From contig JBOGEN010000111.1 in the NCBI GenBank assembly GCA_050743265.1, positions 1 through 41,500 on the forward strand: a DNA stretch of 41,500 nt. Direction: 5' to 3'. The stretch is from JBOGEN01 sp050743265 (GTDB lineage Bacteria; Actinomycetota; Actinomycetes; JBOGEN01). The position numbers were made by a program, and so were the translations under genes. Shown here in pieces: positions 8,193 to 16,235 of the stretch; the first letter of the stretch is position 1; the number at the start of each line of letters is the position of its first letter. A model generated the notes under the pieces. The model did no database searches, was not told the origin of the DNA, and saw only the letters and a list, made by a program, of their open reading frames with translations.

Positions 8193-9160
8193 CCGCCGGC
8201 CCCCTGCTCGCCGGCCTCCTGGCGCCAGCCACCGAGCCACTCACGGCGCCGCGCCCACAGCTCGCCCCACGTGTGCGGGGCCACCGTGGGTCGTCCCTGA
8301 CGCGCGGCCGAGACGCGGGTGACCCGCGCCAGCACGGCCCGCAACCCGACGCCGAACCCGAGCAGGACGACGCCTGCCGTCCGCATCCCCCGGGGGAACC
8401 GTCGGCGGGCGAGCGTCGCCTTGCCCCGGAACAGCAGCACCTGGCGGTCCGAGGACGTCGACGAGCCACCCGTCCGGTGGGTGAAGAGTGCCTGGGGGGC
8501 GACGTACGCGCGGTGCCCCGCATCCGCGGCCCGCAGGCAGAGGTCGGCGTCCTCCCCGTAGAGGAAGTACGCCGGGTCGAACCCCCGGAGCCGCTCCCAC
8601 ACGGGACGCTTCACGAGCATGAGCGCGCCGCTCACGACCGGGACGGCGCGCTCGTCCCCCTGCCAGCGGGCCGCGGACTCCGGATCGAGCTGGCGGTGAC
8701 CGGGGAAGGCGGTCGACAGGCCGGTGGCGAAGCAGAACGCCGACCACAGGCTCGGCCGCCCCCACCAGGACCGCGGGTCGGGCGTTCCGTCGGGGTGGAC
8801 GGCGCGCCCCCCGACGATCCCCGCGGCCCGGTGCCGGGCGGCGCAGTCGAGCAGCGCGCCGACCGCGTCCTCGTGCAGCACGGCGTCCGGGTTCACGAAC
8901 AGCAGGTACCGCCCGGTGGCCGACGCCGCACCGAGGTTGCACCCGCGGCCGAAGCCGAGGTTCTCCGGGCTCCGCAGCACGCGGGCACGCGGACACGCCT
9001 GCTGCGCGAGGTCCGGGGTCGCGTCCCCCGACGCGTTGTCGACGACGACCACCTCGCTCGTCCACCTGTCGAGGGCACGGTCCAGCGCCCGCAGGCACGG
9101 ACCGATGTCGCGGGTGTTGCGGTACGTGACGACGACCGCGGTGAGCAGGGGGTCGGTCAC
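8189..9160 (-). CDS. Family 2 glycosyltransferase (rhamnosyltransferase-like)
   Basis: 323 residues from the GTG at 9160, which overlaps the upstream stop as GTGA. GT-A fold landmarks are in order: TAVVVTYRN at the N-terminus, EVVVVDNASGDATP, ENLGFGRGCNLG, LFVNPDAVL in place of DxD, VVSGALMLVKR, and FFLYGEDADLCLRA-type acceptor motif (here YFLYGEDADLC). The NPD and GEDxDL motifs are those of rhamnosyl- and related transferases. A hydrophobic stretch near the C-terminus (GVVLLGFGVGLRAVLA) may tether it to the membrane. It would add one sugar of the repeat unit; donor and linkage are not predictable here. Confidence 0.88.
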   Translation of the reverse strand: MTDPLLTAVVVTYRNTRDIGPCLRALDRALDRWTSEVVVVDNASGDATPDLAQQACPRARVLRSPENLGFGRGCNLGAASATGRYLLFVNPDAVLHEDAVGALLDCAARHRAAGIVGGRAVHPDGTPDPRSWWGRPSLWSAFCFATGLSTAFPGHRQLDPESAARWQGDERAVPVVSGALMLVKRPVWERLRGFDPAYFLYGEDADLCLRAADAGHRAYVAPQALFTHRTGGSSTSSDRQVLLFRGKATLARRRFPRGMRTAGVVLLGFGVGLRAVLARVTRVSAARQGRPTVAPHTWGELWARRREWLGGWRQEAGEQGAGG

Positions 9161-10059
9161 GCCGGCTCCCGCTCGGACGGGGCCCTGCCCCACGGGATGC
9201 GGCCCCCACGCAGGGCCCGCCGCGCGCGGGACTTGGCGAGCATCGTCACCCCGACGTACAGGGCGAGCCCCGGCCACGCCGCCGGGCGACCGACGCGTCG
9301 GACCAGGTAGGACCGCCGGCCCCCACACTCGGGCGGGGGGTGCGGGACGGACCCGAGCTGCAGGTTGCCGGCGAACATCCGCGTCCTCGCTCGTACCAGG
9401 GCGCGGACGGAAGGCGCGGGCGGGATGGTGACCGGCGCCTCCGACACCACCCGGACGGCATCCTCGGGGAAGCGTGTCGTCACCCAGTAGTCGTCCGCCA
9501 CCACGTCGGGGAAGCCGCCCAGCCGTCGGCGACCTGTGTGGCTGAGCCCGTACACGCCGCGTCCGGACGGCTGCACGCGGACCCAGGGGAACCCCTCCCA
9601 CGTCCGCAGGTAGGCACGGGCGGACCGCGTCACCTCGGTGAGGTCGAGCACGCGCTCGGGGACGGCGAGCTCCGCCGCCGGCTCCTTCAGCGCGTCGACG
9701 AGCGCCCGGGCGGACGCCGTCGGGCAGACCACGTCCGCGTCGACGTACAGCCTCGGGTACACGCTCACCGCGCCGTCGCCGGCCCGGAGCGCGGCAGACT
9801 TCGAGGCGACGGCCAGCTCGAGCACGAGCACGTCGCAGGGCAGCAGCGTCTCCGCCGTCTTCGCCCGCAACGCGGTGTCGTCGGCGCACCCGTTGGCCAC
9901 GACGACGACCTCGAACTCGCCGGGACGCGCGTCCGCCAGCAGGGCCCTGAGGCACCGCTCGACGACGGCGGCTTCGTCGTGAGCCGGGATCACCACGCTC
10001 GCGATGGGCCCGCGGCACTGAGCAGGCACCGGCTCAGTAGGCACCGGCTCAGTAGGCAC
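9157..10059 (-). CDS. Family 2 glycosyltransferase
   Basis: About 300 residues. IASVVIPAHDEAAVVERCLRAL opens a GT-A fold, EVVVVANGCADDT follows, LYVDADVVCP supplies the DxD metal site, and VVADDYWVTTRFPED is the likely catalytic-base region. The C-terminus carries a weak hydrophobic segment (WPGLALYVGVTMLA). The start is uncertain. GTG codons at 10059, 10044 and 10029 all lie in a 15-bp tandem repeat and differ only by five-residue steps (VPTEP repeats). Starting at 10059 overlaps the preceding gene by 11 bp, and 10044 starts 4 bp after its stop. Second glycosyltransferase of the EPS operon. Confidence 0.87.
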   Translation of the reverse strand: MPTEPVPTEPVPAQCRGPIASVVIPAHDEAAVVERCLRALLADARPGEFEVVVVANGCADDTALRAKTAETLLPCDVLVLELAVASKSAALRAGDGAVSVYPRLYVDADVVCPTASARALVDALKEPAAELAVPERVLDLTEVTRSARAYLRTWEGFPWVRVQPSGRGVYGLSHTGRRRLGGFPDVVADDYWVTTRFPEDAVRVVSEAPVTIPPAPSVRALVRARTRMFAGNLQLGSVPHPPPECGGRRSYLVRRVGRPAAWPGLALYVGVTMLAKSRARRALRGGRIPWGRAPSEREPA

Positions 10060-10062
10060 CGG
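10027..10062. repeat. 15-bp tandem repeat (2.4 copies) at a stop/start junction
   Basis: The unit CACCGGCTCAGTAGG occurs at 10027-10041 and 10042-10056, with CACCGG following. On the coding strand each unit carries a GTG start in the frame of the downstream glycosyltransferase and a TGA in the frame of the upstream transferase. Gain or loss of a unit would change the overlap and the N-terminus by five residues without shifting frame. Confidence 0.85.
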
Positions 10063-11515
10063 AGCCCCTGACCACGGCGGACACCGTTCTGGCGAGGATG
10101 CTGAAGTCCAGGGCGAGGGACCAGTTCTCCACGTAGCGCAGGTCGAGGCGGACGGCCTCGTCCCAGGGGAGGTCCGACCGGCCGCTGATCTGCCAGAGCC
10201 CGGTGAGGCCGGGCTTCACGAGCAGGCGGCGGGCGCGCATGTCCGCGTCGTACAGGGCCACCTCCGACGCGAGCGGCGGGCGCGGCCCGACCATCGACAT
10301 CGAGCCGCTGAGGACGTTCAGCAGCTGCGGCATCTCGTCGAGGGAGTAGCGGCGCAGGAAGACGCCGACGCGTGTCACCCGGGGGTCCTGGCGCATCTTG
10401 AACAGGACGCCGCCCTCGCTCTCGTTGAACGGGACGAGCGCGTGCCTGTGCTGGTCAGCGTCCCGCACCATCGTGCGGAACTTGAGCATGGTGAACTCCT
10501 TGCCGCCCCGGCCGACCCGCCGCTGCCGGTACAACACAGGACCCTCGCTCGTCAGCCGGACGGCCACCGCGATGGCCAGGATGACGGGCAGGCAGGCGAG
10601 GAGCGTGAGCGCGGCGCCCAAGCGGTCCACGACCCCCTTGAGCACGCGCCGCCACCCGGTGAGCTCCGGTTCGTCGAGGTGCAGCAGCGGGAGGCCGGAC
10701 ACCGAACGGACGTGGATCCTCGGCCCCGCGACGTCCATGGCCGCCGGTGCGACGAGGAGGTCGGTGCTCGTCTCCTCGAGCTGCCAGGCGAGGCGGCGCA
10801 GCGCCGGACCGTCCAGCTCGGGACAGGCCAGCACGGCCACAGTGTCCGCACCGGTCCGCGTGACGGCCTGCGCCACGGTGGAGAAGTCGCCCACGACGGC
10901 CATGCCTCGGCGGACCAGGTCAGGGCGCTGCTCGGCGGTGGGCAGGCAGACCCCGACGACCTGCATGCCGGCGTACGTCTCCCGTCGCATGTGAGTGAGC
11001 GAGTCCAGGACGCCGGACTCGTGTCCGACGAGCAGGACACGGTGCATGCACCGCCCGTACCGCCGCTGCCGGTGCAGCCAGCGACGGGCCAGGTGGCGGC
11101 CGCCCAGGGTGAACAAGGTCGCCACGGGCAGCGCGAGCAGCACGTACCCGCGGGCCACCTCCGCCTTCGTGGCGTACGACGCGACCGCGATCGCGACCAT
11201 GAGCCCGGCGGCGGCGTTGAACACGCGCCGGAACTCCTCAGGCCCGAGCCCGAGGAACCGTGACTCGTACGCCCGGCAGAAGAAGATCGCCGCGAGCCAG
11301 GCCCACGGCAGGGCCAGGCTGACGACGACGTACTCGAGGCTGGTGTCCATGACGTGGTGGAAGCGGACGAGGAAGGCCAGGCCACAGCCGACGACCGCGG
11401 CCAGCAGGTCGACCATCAGGATGCGGACCACGTAGCGCCGCTGCCAGTCCTGCGCAGGCAGGTGATCGACCCGGTCGATGGTCAGCGACCGGCGCAGGTC
11501 GTCAAGAGTCGTCAA
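10049..11515 (-). CDS. Polyprenyl-phosphate sugar-1-phosphate transferase (WbaP/CpsE type)
   Basis: 488 residues starting at a TTG (11515) preceded by GGGGGGAT. The N-terminal half has about four to five membrane segments and a CoA-binding-like soluble domain (VLLVGHESGVLDSL). After a further helix (LTLLACLPVILAIAVAV) comes the catalytic bacterial-sugar-transferase domain: LYRQRRVGRGGKEFTMLKFR, DPRVTRVGVFLRRYSLDEMPQ with the conserved Asp-Glu pair, GSMSMVGPRPPL, and VKPGLTGLWQISGRS. It loads the first sugar phosphate onto undecaprenyl phosphate and so starts each repeat unit. As first gene of the operon with a TTG start and long leader, its synthesis may be limited at both RNA and translation levels. 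Confidence 0.92.
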   Translation of the reverse strand: MTTLDDLRRSLTIDRVDHLPAQDWQRRYVVRILMVDLLAAVVGCGLAFLVRFHHVMDTSLEYVVVSLALPWAWLAAIFFCRAYESRFLGLGPEEFRRVFNAAAGLMVAIAVASYATKAEVARGYVLLALPVATLFTLGGRHLARRWLHRQRRYGRCMHRVLLVGHESGVLDSLTHMRRETYAGMQVVGVCLPTAEQRPDLVRRGMAVVGDFSTVAQAVTRTGADTVAVLACPELDGPALRRLAWQLEETSTDLLVAPAAMDVAGPRIHVRSVSGLPLLHLDEPELTGWRRVLKGVVDRLGAALTLLACLPVILAIAVAVRLTSEGPVLYRQRRVGRGGKEFTMLKFRTMVRDADQHRHALVPFNESEGGVLFKMRQDPRVTRVGVFLRRYSLDEMPQLLNVLSGSMSMVGPRPPLASEVALYDADMRARRLLVKPGLTGLWQISGRSDLPWDEAVRLDLRYVENWSLALDFSILARTVSAVVRGSGAY

Positions 11516-11764
11516 ATATCCCCCCGAAGCTGCGAAGCCTGGGCCTCGGCGGAGTCACCAAGCGCCCCATGCCTGTGCGCCCGCGAAGGGCGCGGCCGGC
11601 CCCGTGTCGAGCCGGCGCACCTCTAGGGGGAGGGGAAAGGCCCCCCGATGTCAGGCCTCATGACGACAGTGCATGGCCTGGTCCCGTACCCGCGCGACAT
11701 GTGCACTCCCCCCGGAGATCCTCGAACAGCCCACGGCCTGACGGCAGCGCCGGCTGCAGATCGC
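11516..11764 (-). other. Structured leader of the EPS operon
   Basis: No credible gene lies between 11516 and 11895. The stretch next to the TTG start holds several possible RNA stems: GCGCCC/GGGCGC (11577-11582 with 11588-11593), an enclosing GTGCGCC/GGCGCAC pair (11575-11581 with 11614-11620), and AGTGCA/TGCACT (11668-11673 with 11702-11707). The first two share bases, so they compete. No known riboswitch class was recognised. A regulatory leader is inferred from its length and pairing only. Confidence 0.35.
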
Positions 11765-11804
11765 ACACTATGCGCAGGTCGGGGGCGTGTCCACGGATAT
11801 GGAC
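11765..11804 (-). promoter_or_regulatory. Candidate promoter and operator of the EPS operon
   Basis: On the minus strand TGGACA (11793-11788) and TAGTGT (11770-11765) are spaced 17 bp and could serve as -35 and -10. The -35 box overlaps an inverted repeat GTCCA-N6-TGGAC (11789-11804) that could bind a dimeric regulator. The -35 matches consensus at five of six positions and the -10 at three. Transcription would begin about 240 nt before the TTG start. Confidence 0.35.
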
Positions 11805-11865
11805 GCATTGCCGCGTACGTGTTGCCTGCCCCTCGTGACCGGCTCGCCAAGGCGTCGCCCGCGAT

Positions 11866-11878
11866 GCCCTCGAAGGGC
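11866..11878 (-). terminator. Short hairpin after pth
   Basis: GCCCT-TCG-AGGGC lies about 18 bp beyond the pth stop. The 5-bp GC stem lacks a T-tract, so a terminator role is weakly supported. Confidence 0.3.
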
Positions 11879-11895
11879 GCCGAAATGCTGCCGAG

Positions 11896-12477
11896 TCAGG
11901 AGTTGTACGCGCTCTGGGCACGGTCCAGCCCGTCCACGACGAGGCACTCGAGCGCGTCCGCAGCGCGGTCGACGTGGTACGCGAGGTCCTTGCGCTCGGC
12001 CGGGGAGAAGTCCTTGAGCACGAACACGGCCGGGTCCAGGCGGCCGGGCGGGCGGCCGATCCCGAACCGCAGCCGGTAGAAGTCCCCCGTACCCAGCGAA
12101 CGGCGAAGCGCCCTGAGACCGTTGTGGCCGTTGTCGCCCCCGCCGAGCTTGAGCCGCAGCGTGCCGTACGGGATGTCCAGCTCGTCGTGGACGACGACGA
12201 GCCGGTCCGGCTCGATGCCGTAGTAGTCGAGCAGCGAGGCGACCGGCCCACCGGACTCGTTCATGTACGACCGGGGCTTGGCCAGCACGACCCGATGACC
12301 GGGTACGCCGCCGAGCCGGGTCTCGAGGACGTCGGCCCGTCCCTTGTGCGCCTTGAACCGCCCGCCGGCGCGCTCGGCCAGCAGGTCGAGGACATGGAAG
12401 CCCACGGTGTGGCGGTGCCCGCCGTGAGACGGGCCCGGGTTGCCCAGCCCGACGACGAGCCAGACGTCCTCAGCCAT
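11896..12477 (-). CDS. pth: Peptidyl-tRNA hydrolase
   Basis: 193 residues, the usual family length. The start WLVVGLGNPGP is the family hallmark. RHTVGF holds the catalytic His (family consensus RHNVGF, so Asn is Thr here). PRSYMNESGGPV, VVHDELDIPYGTLRLKLGGGDNGHNGLRAL and FYRLRFGIGRPP follow as expected. It frees tRNA from dropped-off peptidyl-tRNA in the cytosol. It is the last gene of the leftward glmU-prs-rplY-pth block, a common actinobacterial order. The ATG at 12477 has only a weak ribosome site (GGGATGACCG). Confidence 0.96.
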   Translation of the reverse strand: MAEDVWLVVGLGNPGPSHGGHRHTVGFHVLDLLAERAGGRFKAHKGRADVLETRLGGVPGHRVVLAKPRSYMNESGGPVASLLDYYGIEPDRLVVVHDELDIPYGTLRLKLGGGDNGHNGLRALRRSLGTGDFYRLRFGIGRPPGRLDPAVFVLKDFSPAERKDLAYHVDRAADALECLVVDGLDRAQSAYNS

Positions 12478-12550
12478 CGGTCATCCCGGACCCTGTCCTG
12501 CCGTGCGCACGGGGTGCGCTGTCGTACGGAGTCGTGCGGAAGCGGGCTGC

Positions 12551-13234
12551 TCAGTCCTCCGCGGGGCGCTCGCCCTCCGGCTCGGCCGGCTCGCCCTGCT
12601 CGGCGGCCGGGGTCTCGGCCTCCTCCACGGACTCGTCGCGCTCGATCCCGGCCTCGGCCTCGGCCTGCTCCAGCTCGGCCTCGAGCTCCTCGGCCGTCGG
12701 CGCGGGGATGATGTGGGCGATCATCGCGTCCGGCTCCGCGTCGAGCGTCACGCCGGACGGGAGCTTCACGTCCTTGGCGTAGATGGACTCACCGATCGGC
12801 AGGCCCTGGATCGAGACGGTGAAGCTGGTCGGGATGTTCGTGGCCTCGCACTCCACCGACAGCGTGTCGAGCCCGTGGTCGAGCATGCCATCCGGCACGA
12901 GGTCGCCCTCGATGTGGAGCGGGATGTCGACGACGACCTTCTCGCCCTTCTTCACGAGCAGCAGGTCGACGTGCTCGAGGAAGCCCTTGACCGGGTCACG
13001 CTGCACGGCCTTGGGGATGGCCAGCTCGGTGCCGTCGCCCATGCCGTCCAGCCGGAGCAGCACGTTCGAGTTCTTCAGCGCCATCATCAGGTCGTGCCAC
13101 GGCAGCGAGATGTGGCGGGGGTCTGTGCCGTGTCCGTACAGCACGGCGGGCACCTTGGAGGCTCGCCGTACGCGCCGGGCTGCCCCCTTGCCGAACTCGG
13201 TGCGGGGCTCGGCGGAGATACGGACCTCGGCCAC
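12551..13234 (-). CDS. rplY: 50S ribosomal protein L25 / general stress protein Ctc
   Basis: 227 residues from a GTG at 13234 with GAGGAG 7 bp upstream; 20 earlier in-frame codons are excluded. The N-terminal L25 domain (about 1-95) reads EVRISAEPRTEFGKGAARRVR...PAVLYGHG, and the C-terminal TL5/Ctc beta domain covers about 100-185 (VDIPLHIEGD, LSVECEATNIPTSF). The last 40 residues are a Glu/Ala-rich acidic tail, common in actinobacterial Ctc proteins. It binds 5S rRNA in the ribosome. It lies between prs and pth. Confidence 0.95.
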   Translation of the reverse strand: MAEVRISAEPRTEFGKGAARRVRRASKVPAVLYGHGTDPRHISLPWHDLMMALKNSNVLLRLDGMGDGTELAIPKAVQRDPVKGFLEHVDLLLVKKGEKVVVDIPLHIEGDLVPDGMLDHGLDTLSVECEATNIPTSFTVSIQGLPIGESIYAKDVKLPSGVTLDAEPDAMIAHIIPAPTAEELEAELEQAEAEAGIERDESVEEAETPAAEQGEPAEPEGERPAED

Positions 13235-13386
13235 GGCGGAACTCCTCGTGCGGTCTGGTGGGCACGTGCGATGCGGTCGAGCCGGACGGGGCACCGGGAG
13301 CCGGGCTCTCGCCGTCGTCTCGCGCCGTCGATCACGGAGCCACCCGGGCGCCCTCGCCAGCCAACCTGCGGCAGTCTACCCGGCTC

Positions 13387-14367
13387 TCAGCTTGCCCCGT
13401 CGAACAGGCTGGTGACGGATCCGTCGTCGAAGACCGCGCGGACGGCCCGGGCCAGCAGAGGGGCGATCGAGAGGATGGTGAGCTTGTCGAACTGGCGCTC
13501 CTCCGGGATGGGAAGCGTGTTCGTCACGACCACCTCGGACGCCCGTGAGTTCTTGAGCCGGTCGACCGCCGGGCCGGAGAACACCCCGTGGGTGGACGCG
13601 ACGATGACCTCGGCCGCCCCGCTGTCGAACAGGGCGTCCGCCGCCTGGGTGATCGTGCCCGCCGTGTCGATCATGTCGTCGATCAGCACGCACGTACGGC
13701 CCTCGACGTCGCCGACGACCCGGTTCGCCTTCGCCTGGTTGGGCAGCTTCGGGTCGCGGGTCTTGTGGATGAAGGCAAGTGGCGTGCCGCCGAGGATGTC
13801 CGTCCACCGCTCGGCGACGCGGACGCGTCCGGAGTCCGGCGAGACCACGGTGAGGTTGCCCCGGTCCACTCGGTTGCCCACGTAGTTGGCCAGCAGCGGC
13901 AAGGCGAACAGGTGGTCGACGGGGCCGTCGAAGAACCCCTGGATCTGTGCCGTGTGCAGGTCGACGGCCATCAGCCGGTCAGCACCCGCGGTCTTGAACA
14001 TGTCCGCCATGAGCCGGGCGGAGATGGGCTCGCGGCCGCGGTGCTTCTTGTCCTGCCGGGCGTAGCCGAAGAACGGCATCACCACAGTGATCCGTTTGGC
14101 GGACGCGCGCTTGAGCGCGTCCACCATGATGAGCTGCTCCATGATCCACTTGTTGATGGGCGCCGCATGGCTCTGGATCACGAAGGCGTCGCAGCCGCGT
14201 ACCGACTCCTCGAACCGGACGAAGATCTCGCCGTTCGCGAAGTCGTACGCCGAGGTGGGTGCAGGGTCGATGCCCAGGTACTCGGCCACTTCGTCGGCGA
14301 GCTCGGGGTATGCCCGACCCGAGAAGAGCATGAGCTTCTTCTCGCCGGTCGCCTTGATACCGGTCAC
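13387..14367 (-). CDS. prs: Ribose-phosphate pyrophosphokinase (PRPP synthase)
   Basis: 326 residues from a GTG at 14367 that overlaps the glmU stop (GTGA), with GGAG just upstream. LMLFSGRAYPELADEVAEYL, FANGEIFVRFEESVRG, the flexible loop KKHRGREPISARL, VDLHTAQIQGFF and the PRPP loop VLIDDMIDTAGT are all present. Makes PRPP from ribose 5-phosphate and ATP for nucleotide, His and Trp synthesis. Coupling to glmU is a standard actinobacterial arrangement. Confidence 0.97.
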   Translation of the reverse strand: MTGIKATGEKKLMLFSGRAYPELADEVAEYLGIDPAPTSAYDFANGEIFVRFEESVRGCDAFVIQSHAAPINKWIMEQLIMVDALKRASAKRITVVMPFFGYARQDKKHRGREPISARLMADMFKTAGADRLMAVDLHTAQIQGFFDGPVDHLFALPLLANYVGNRVDRGNLTVVSPDSGRVRVAERWTDILGGTPLAFIHKTRDPKLPNQAKANRVVGDVEGRTCVLIDDMIDTAGTITQAADALFDSGAAEVIVASTHGVFSGPAVDRLKNSRASEVVVTNTLPIPEERQFDKLTILSIAPLLARAVRAVFDDGSVTSLFDGAS

Positions 14368-15920
14368 TGCTCCGTGGCCCCCTCGGTGTCGTCACCGGTC
14401 TGTTCGCTCCGCCCAGTCTGGCCGGTCTCGTCGCCGGTCGCGGAGTCGGCGCCGGTCGCGGAGTCGGCGTCGGTCGCGGAGTCGCCGGCCGCACCGGCGG
14501 TGCGGGCTCGGGCCGCGGCCTCCGCGGCCTTGGTACCCGGCCGCCTGCGTTCCACCCAGCCCTCGATGTTGCGCTGCCGCCCGCGCGCCACGCCCATCGC
14601 GCCGGGTGGGACGTCCTCGGTGATGACCGACCCGGCGGCCGTGTACGCGCCGTCGCCGACCTGGACCGGCGCGACGAACATGTTGTCGGCGCCGGTCCTC
14701 GCGTGGTCGCCGATCGTGGTGCGGTGCTTGGCCACGCCGTCGTAGTTGACGAACACCGTGGCGGCGCCGATGTTGCTCGCCTCGCCGATGGTCGCGTCCC
14801 CCACGTACGAGAGGTGGGGGACCTTCGTGCCGTCGCCGATCTCGGCGTTCTTCGTCTCCACGTACGTGCCGATCTTGCCCTTGCGCCCCAGCCGCGTGCC
14901 CGGCCGCAGGTACGCGTACGGCCCGACGCTCGCCTCCGGACCGATCTCCGAGCTGTACGACACCGCGTTGACGACCCGCGCACCCGCGCCGACGACGGTG
15001 TCGTACAGCGTGCAGTTCGGGCCCACCTCGGCGGAGGCGCCCACGTGGGTACGGCCGTGCAGGTGCGTGTTCGGATGGAGGACGGCGTCCGGTTCCAGCG
15101 AGACGTCCGCGTCTACCCAGGTGCTCGCCGGGTCGAGCACGGTGACCCCCGCGCGCATGTGGCGCTCGAGGGTCCGCCGGTTGAGCTCGCCGTGGACCGC
15201 GGCCAGCTGGACGCGGTCGTTCACGCCCTCGGTCTGCCAGGTGTCCGGGGTGCTCACCGCGCCGGTACGACGTCCCGCGGCACGGGCGATGCCCAGCACG
15301 TCGGTGAGGTAGAGCTCGCCCTGGGCGTTGTGGGTGTCCAGCCTGCTCAAGGCCTCCCGCAGGACGGCTCCTTCGAAGGCGTAGATGCCGGCGTTGATCT
15401 CGCGGACCGCCCGCTGGTCGGCGTCGGCGTCCTTCTGCTCGACGATGCCCGCCACGGTGCCGTCGGCGTCGCGCAGGATGCGCCCGTACCCGGTCGGATC
15501 CTCGACCTCGGCGGTGAGGACGGTGACGGCGTTGCCCCGCTCCTCGTGGTCGGCCACGAGCCGCCCCAGGGTGTCCGGGGTGAGCAGCGGGACGTCCCCG
15601 GAGGTGACAACGACCGTGCCGGTCAACGCGGGGAGGTCGGCCATCGCGCAGGCCACGGCGTGACCGGTGCCGTCCTGGCGGTGCTGGACGGTGGTCTTGG
15701 CCTGCGGGGCCACCTCGGCGAGGTGGGCGGTGACCTGGTCGCGGCCGTGACCGACCACGACGACGAGGTGCTCGGGGTCGAGGGCCGTGGCGGCGGCGAC
15801 CGCGTGGGCGACGAGGCTGCGACCGCCCACCGCGTGGAGCACCTTCGGGATCGCCGACTTCATCCGCGTGCCCTCACCGGCGGCGAGGACGACGACGGCA
15901 GCCGGGCGGGTGGGGCTCAC
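14364..15920 (-). CDS. glmU: Bifunctional GlmU (GlcN-1-P acetyltransferase / GlcNAc-1-P uridyltransferase)
   Basis: 518 residues from a GTG at 15920 with GAGGAG 8 bp upstream. The N-terminal uridyltransferase has VLAAGEGTRMKSAIPKVLH. The C-terminal half has the left-handed beta-helix acetyltransferase with hexapeptide turns (VGPNCTLYD, IGPEASVGPYAYLRPGTRLG, GEASNIGAATVFVNYDG). It makes UDP-GlcNAc for peptidoglycan and surface glycans. The protein is about 50-60 residues longer than most homologs because of an Ala/Thr/Ser/Asp-rich tail that contains three six-residue repeats (DSATGA type) encoded by an 18-bp tandem repeat. The tail is probably disordered. First gene of the glmU-prs block. Confidence 0.97.
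   Translation of the reverse strand: MSPTRPAAVVVLAAGEGTRMKSAIPKVLHAVGGRSLVAHAVAAATALDPEHLVVVVGHGRDQVTAHLAEVAPQAKTTVQHRQDGTGHAVACAMADLPALTGTVVVTSGDVPLLTPDTLGRLVADHEERGNAVTVLTAEVEDPTGYGRILRDADGTVAGIVEQKDADADQRAVREINAGIYAFEGAVLREALSRLDTHNAQGELYLTDVLGIARAAGRRTGAVSTPDTWQTEGVNDRVQLAAVHGELNRRTLERHMRAGVTVLDPASTWVDADVSLEPDAVLHPNTHLHGRTHVGASAEVGPNCTLYDTVVGAGARVVNAVSYSSEIGPEASVGPYAYLRPGTRLGRKGKIGTYVETKNAEIGDGTKVPHLSYVGDATIGEASNIGAATVFVNYDGVAKHRTTIGDHARTGADNMFVAPVQVGDGAYTAAGSVITEDVPPGAMGVARGRQRNIEGWVERRRPGTKAAEAAARARTAGAAGDSATDADSATGADSATGDETGQTGRSEQTGDDTEGATEQ
14433..14486. repeat. 18-bp tandem repeat (3 copies) in the glmU tail
   Basis: Units at 14433-14450 and 14451-14468 are identical; the third, at 14469-14486, differs at two positions. 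In frame, they encode repeated Ala-Asp-Ser-Ala-Thr-Gly. Copy number can vary without a frameshift. Confidence 0.9.
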
Positions 15921-16123
15921 GCGGGAGGCTCCTCGGCGTCGCGGTGCGGTGATTTGCCCTGGTCGTACGGTCGGCTCACCACTGTCGCAGAGGGCCGGAC
16001 CGGCCGGCACGCACCAGGCGGTTCAAGAGTACCGCCGGGGACCGCTGGTCCGTGCCGGGCGGGCCCGAGGCGGGCCCGGTCGCCGCGTGCACCGCCGTCC
16101 GCGCCCACGGGACGCAGTCGGAG

Positions 16124-16197
16124 CTCCCGGGGCAGGAATCGAACCTGCGTCAGCACGGCTTCAAAGGCCGGCCGCCCAACCAACAGAGCACCCGGGA
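16124..16197 (-). tRNA. tRNA-Gln (anticodon UUG)
   Basis: Perfect 7-bp acceptor stem TCCCGGG (16197-16191) with CCCGGGA (16131-16125), the U1-A72 pair and G73 typical of tRNA-Gln. The T-arm is GCAGG-TTCGATT-CCTGC. The anticodon loop CTTTGAA gives UUG. The D-stem (GCTC/GGGC, one G-U pair) starts one base early, and the top anticodon pair is mismatched (C27/U43), so the fold is slightly irregular. CCA is not encoded. It sits between glmU and the HTH protein gene; a tRNA-Gln beside glmU is common in actinobacteria. Confidence 0.85.
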
Positions 16198-16235
16198 CCG
16201 GTCGGCGTCAGCGTACGCCGACCACCTGGACGGCC

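Noticed and set aside
11648..12079. Open rightward frame across the EPS leader and the end of pth
   Set aside because: It runs antisense through pth, has no recognisable domain, and its composition is that of a GC-rich shadow frame.
15921..16123. Promoter for glmU
   Set aside because: TGCGAC-N16-TACGAC can be drawn on the minus strand, but the match to consensus is too poor to report as a feature.
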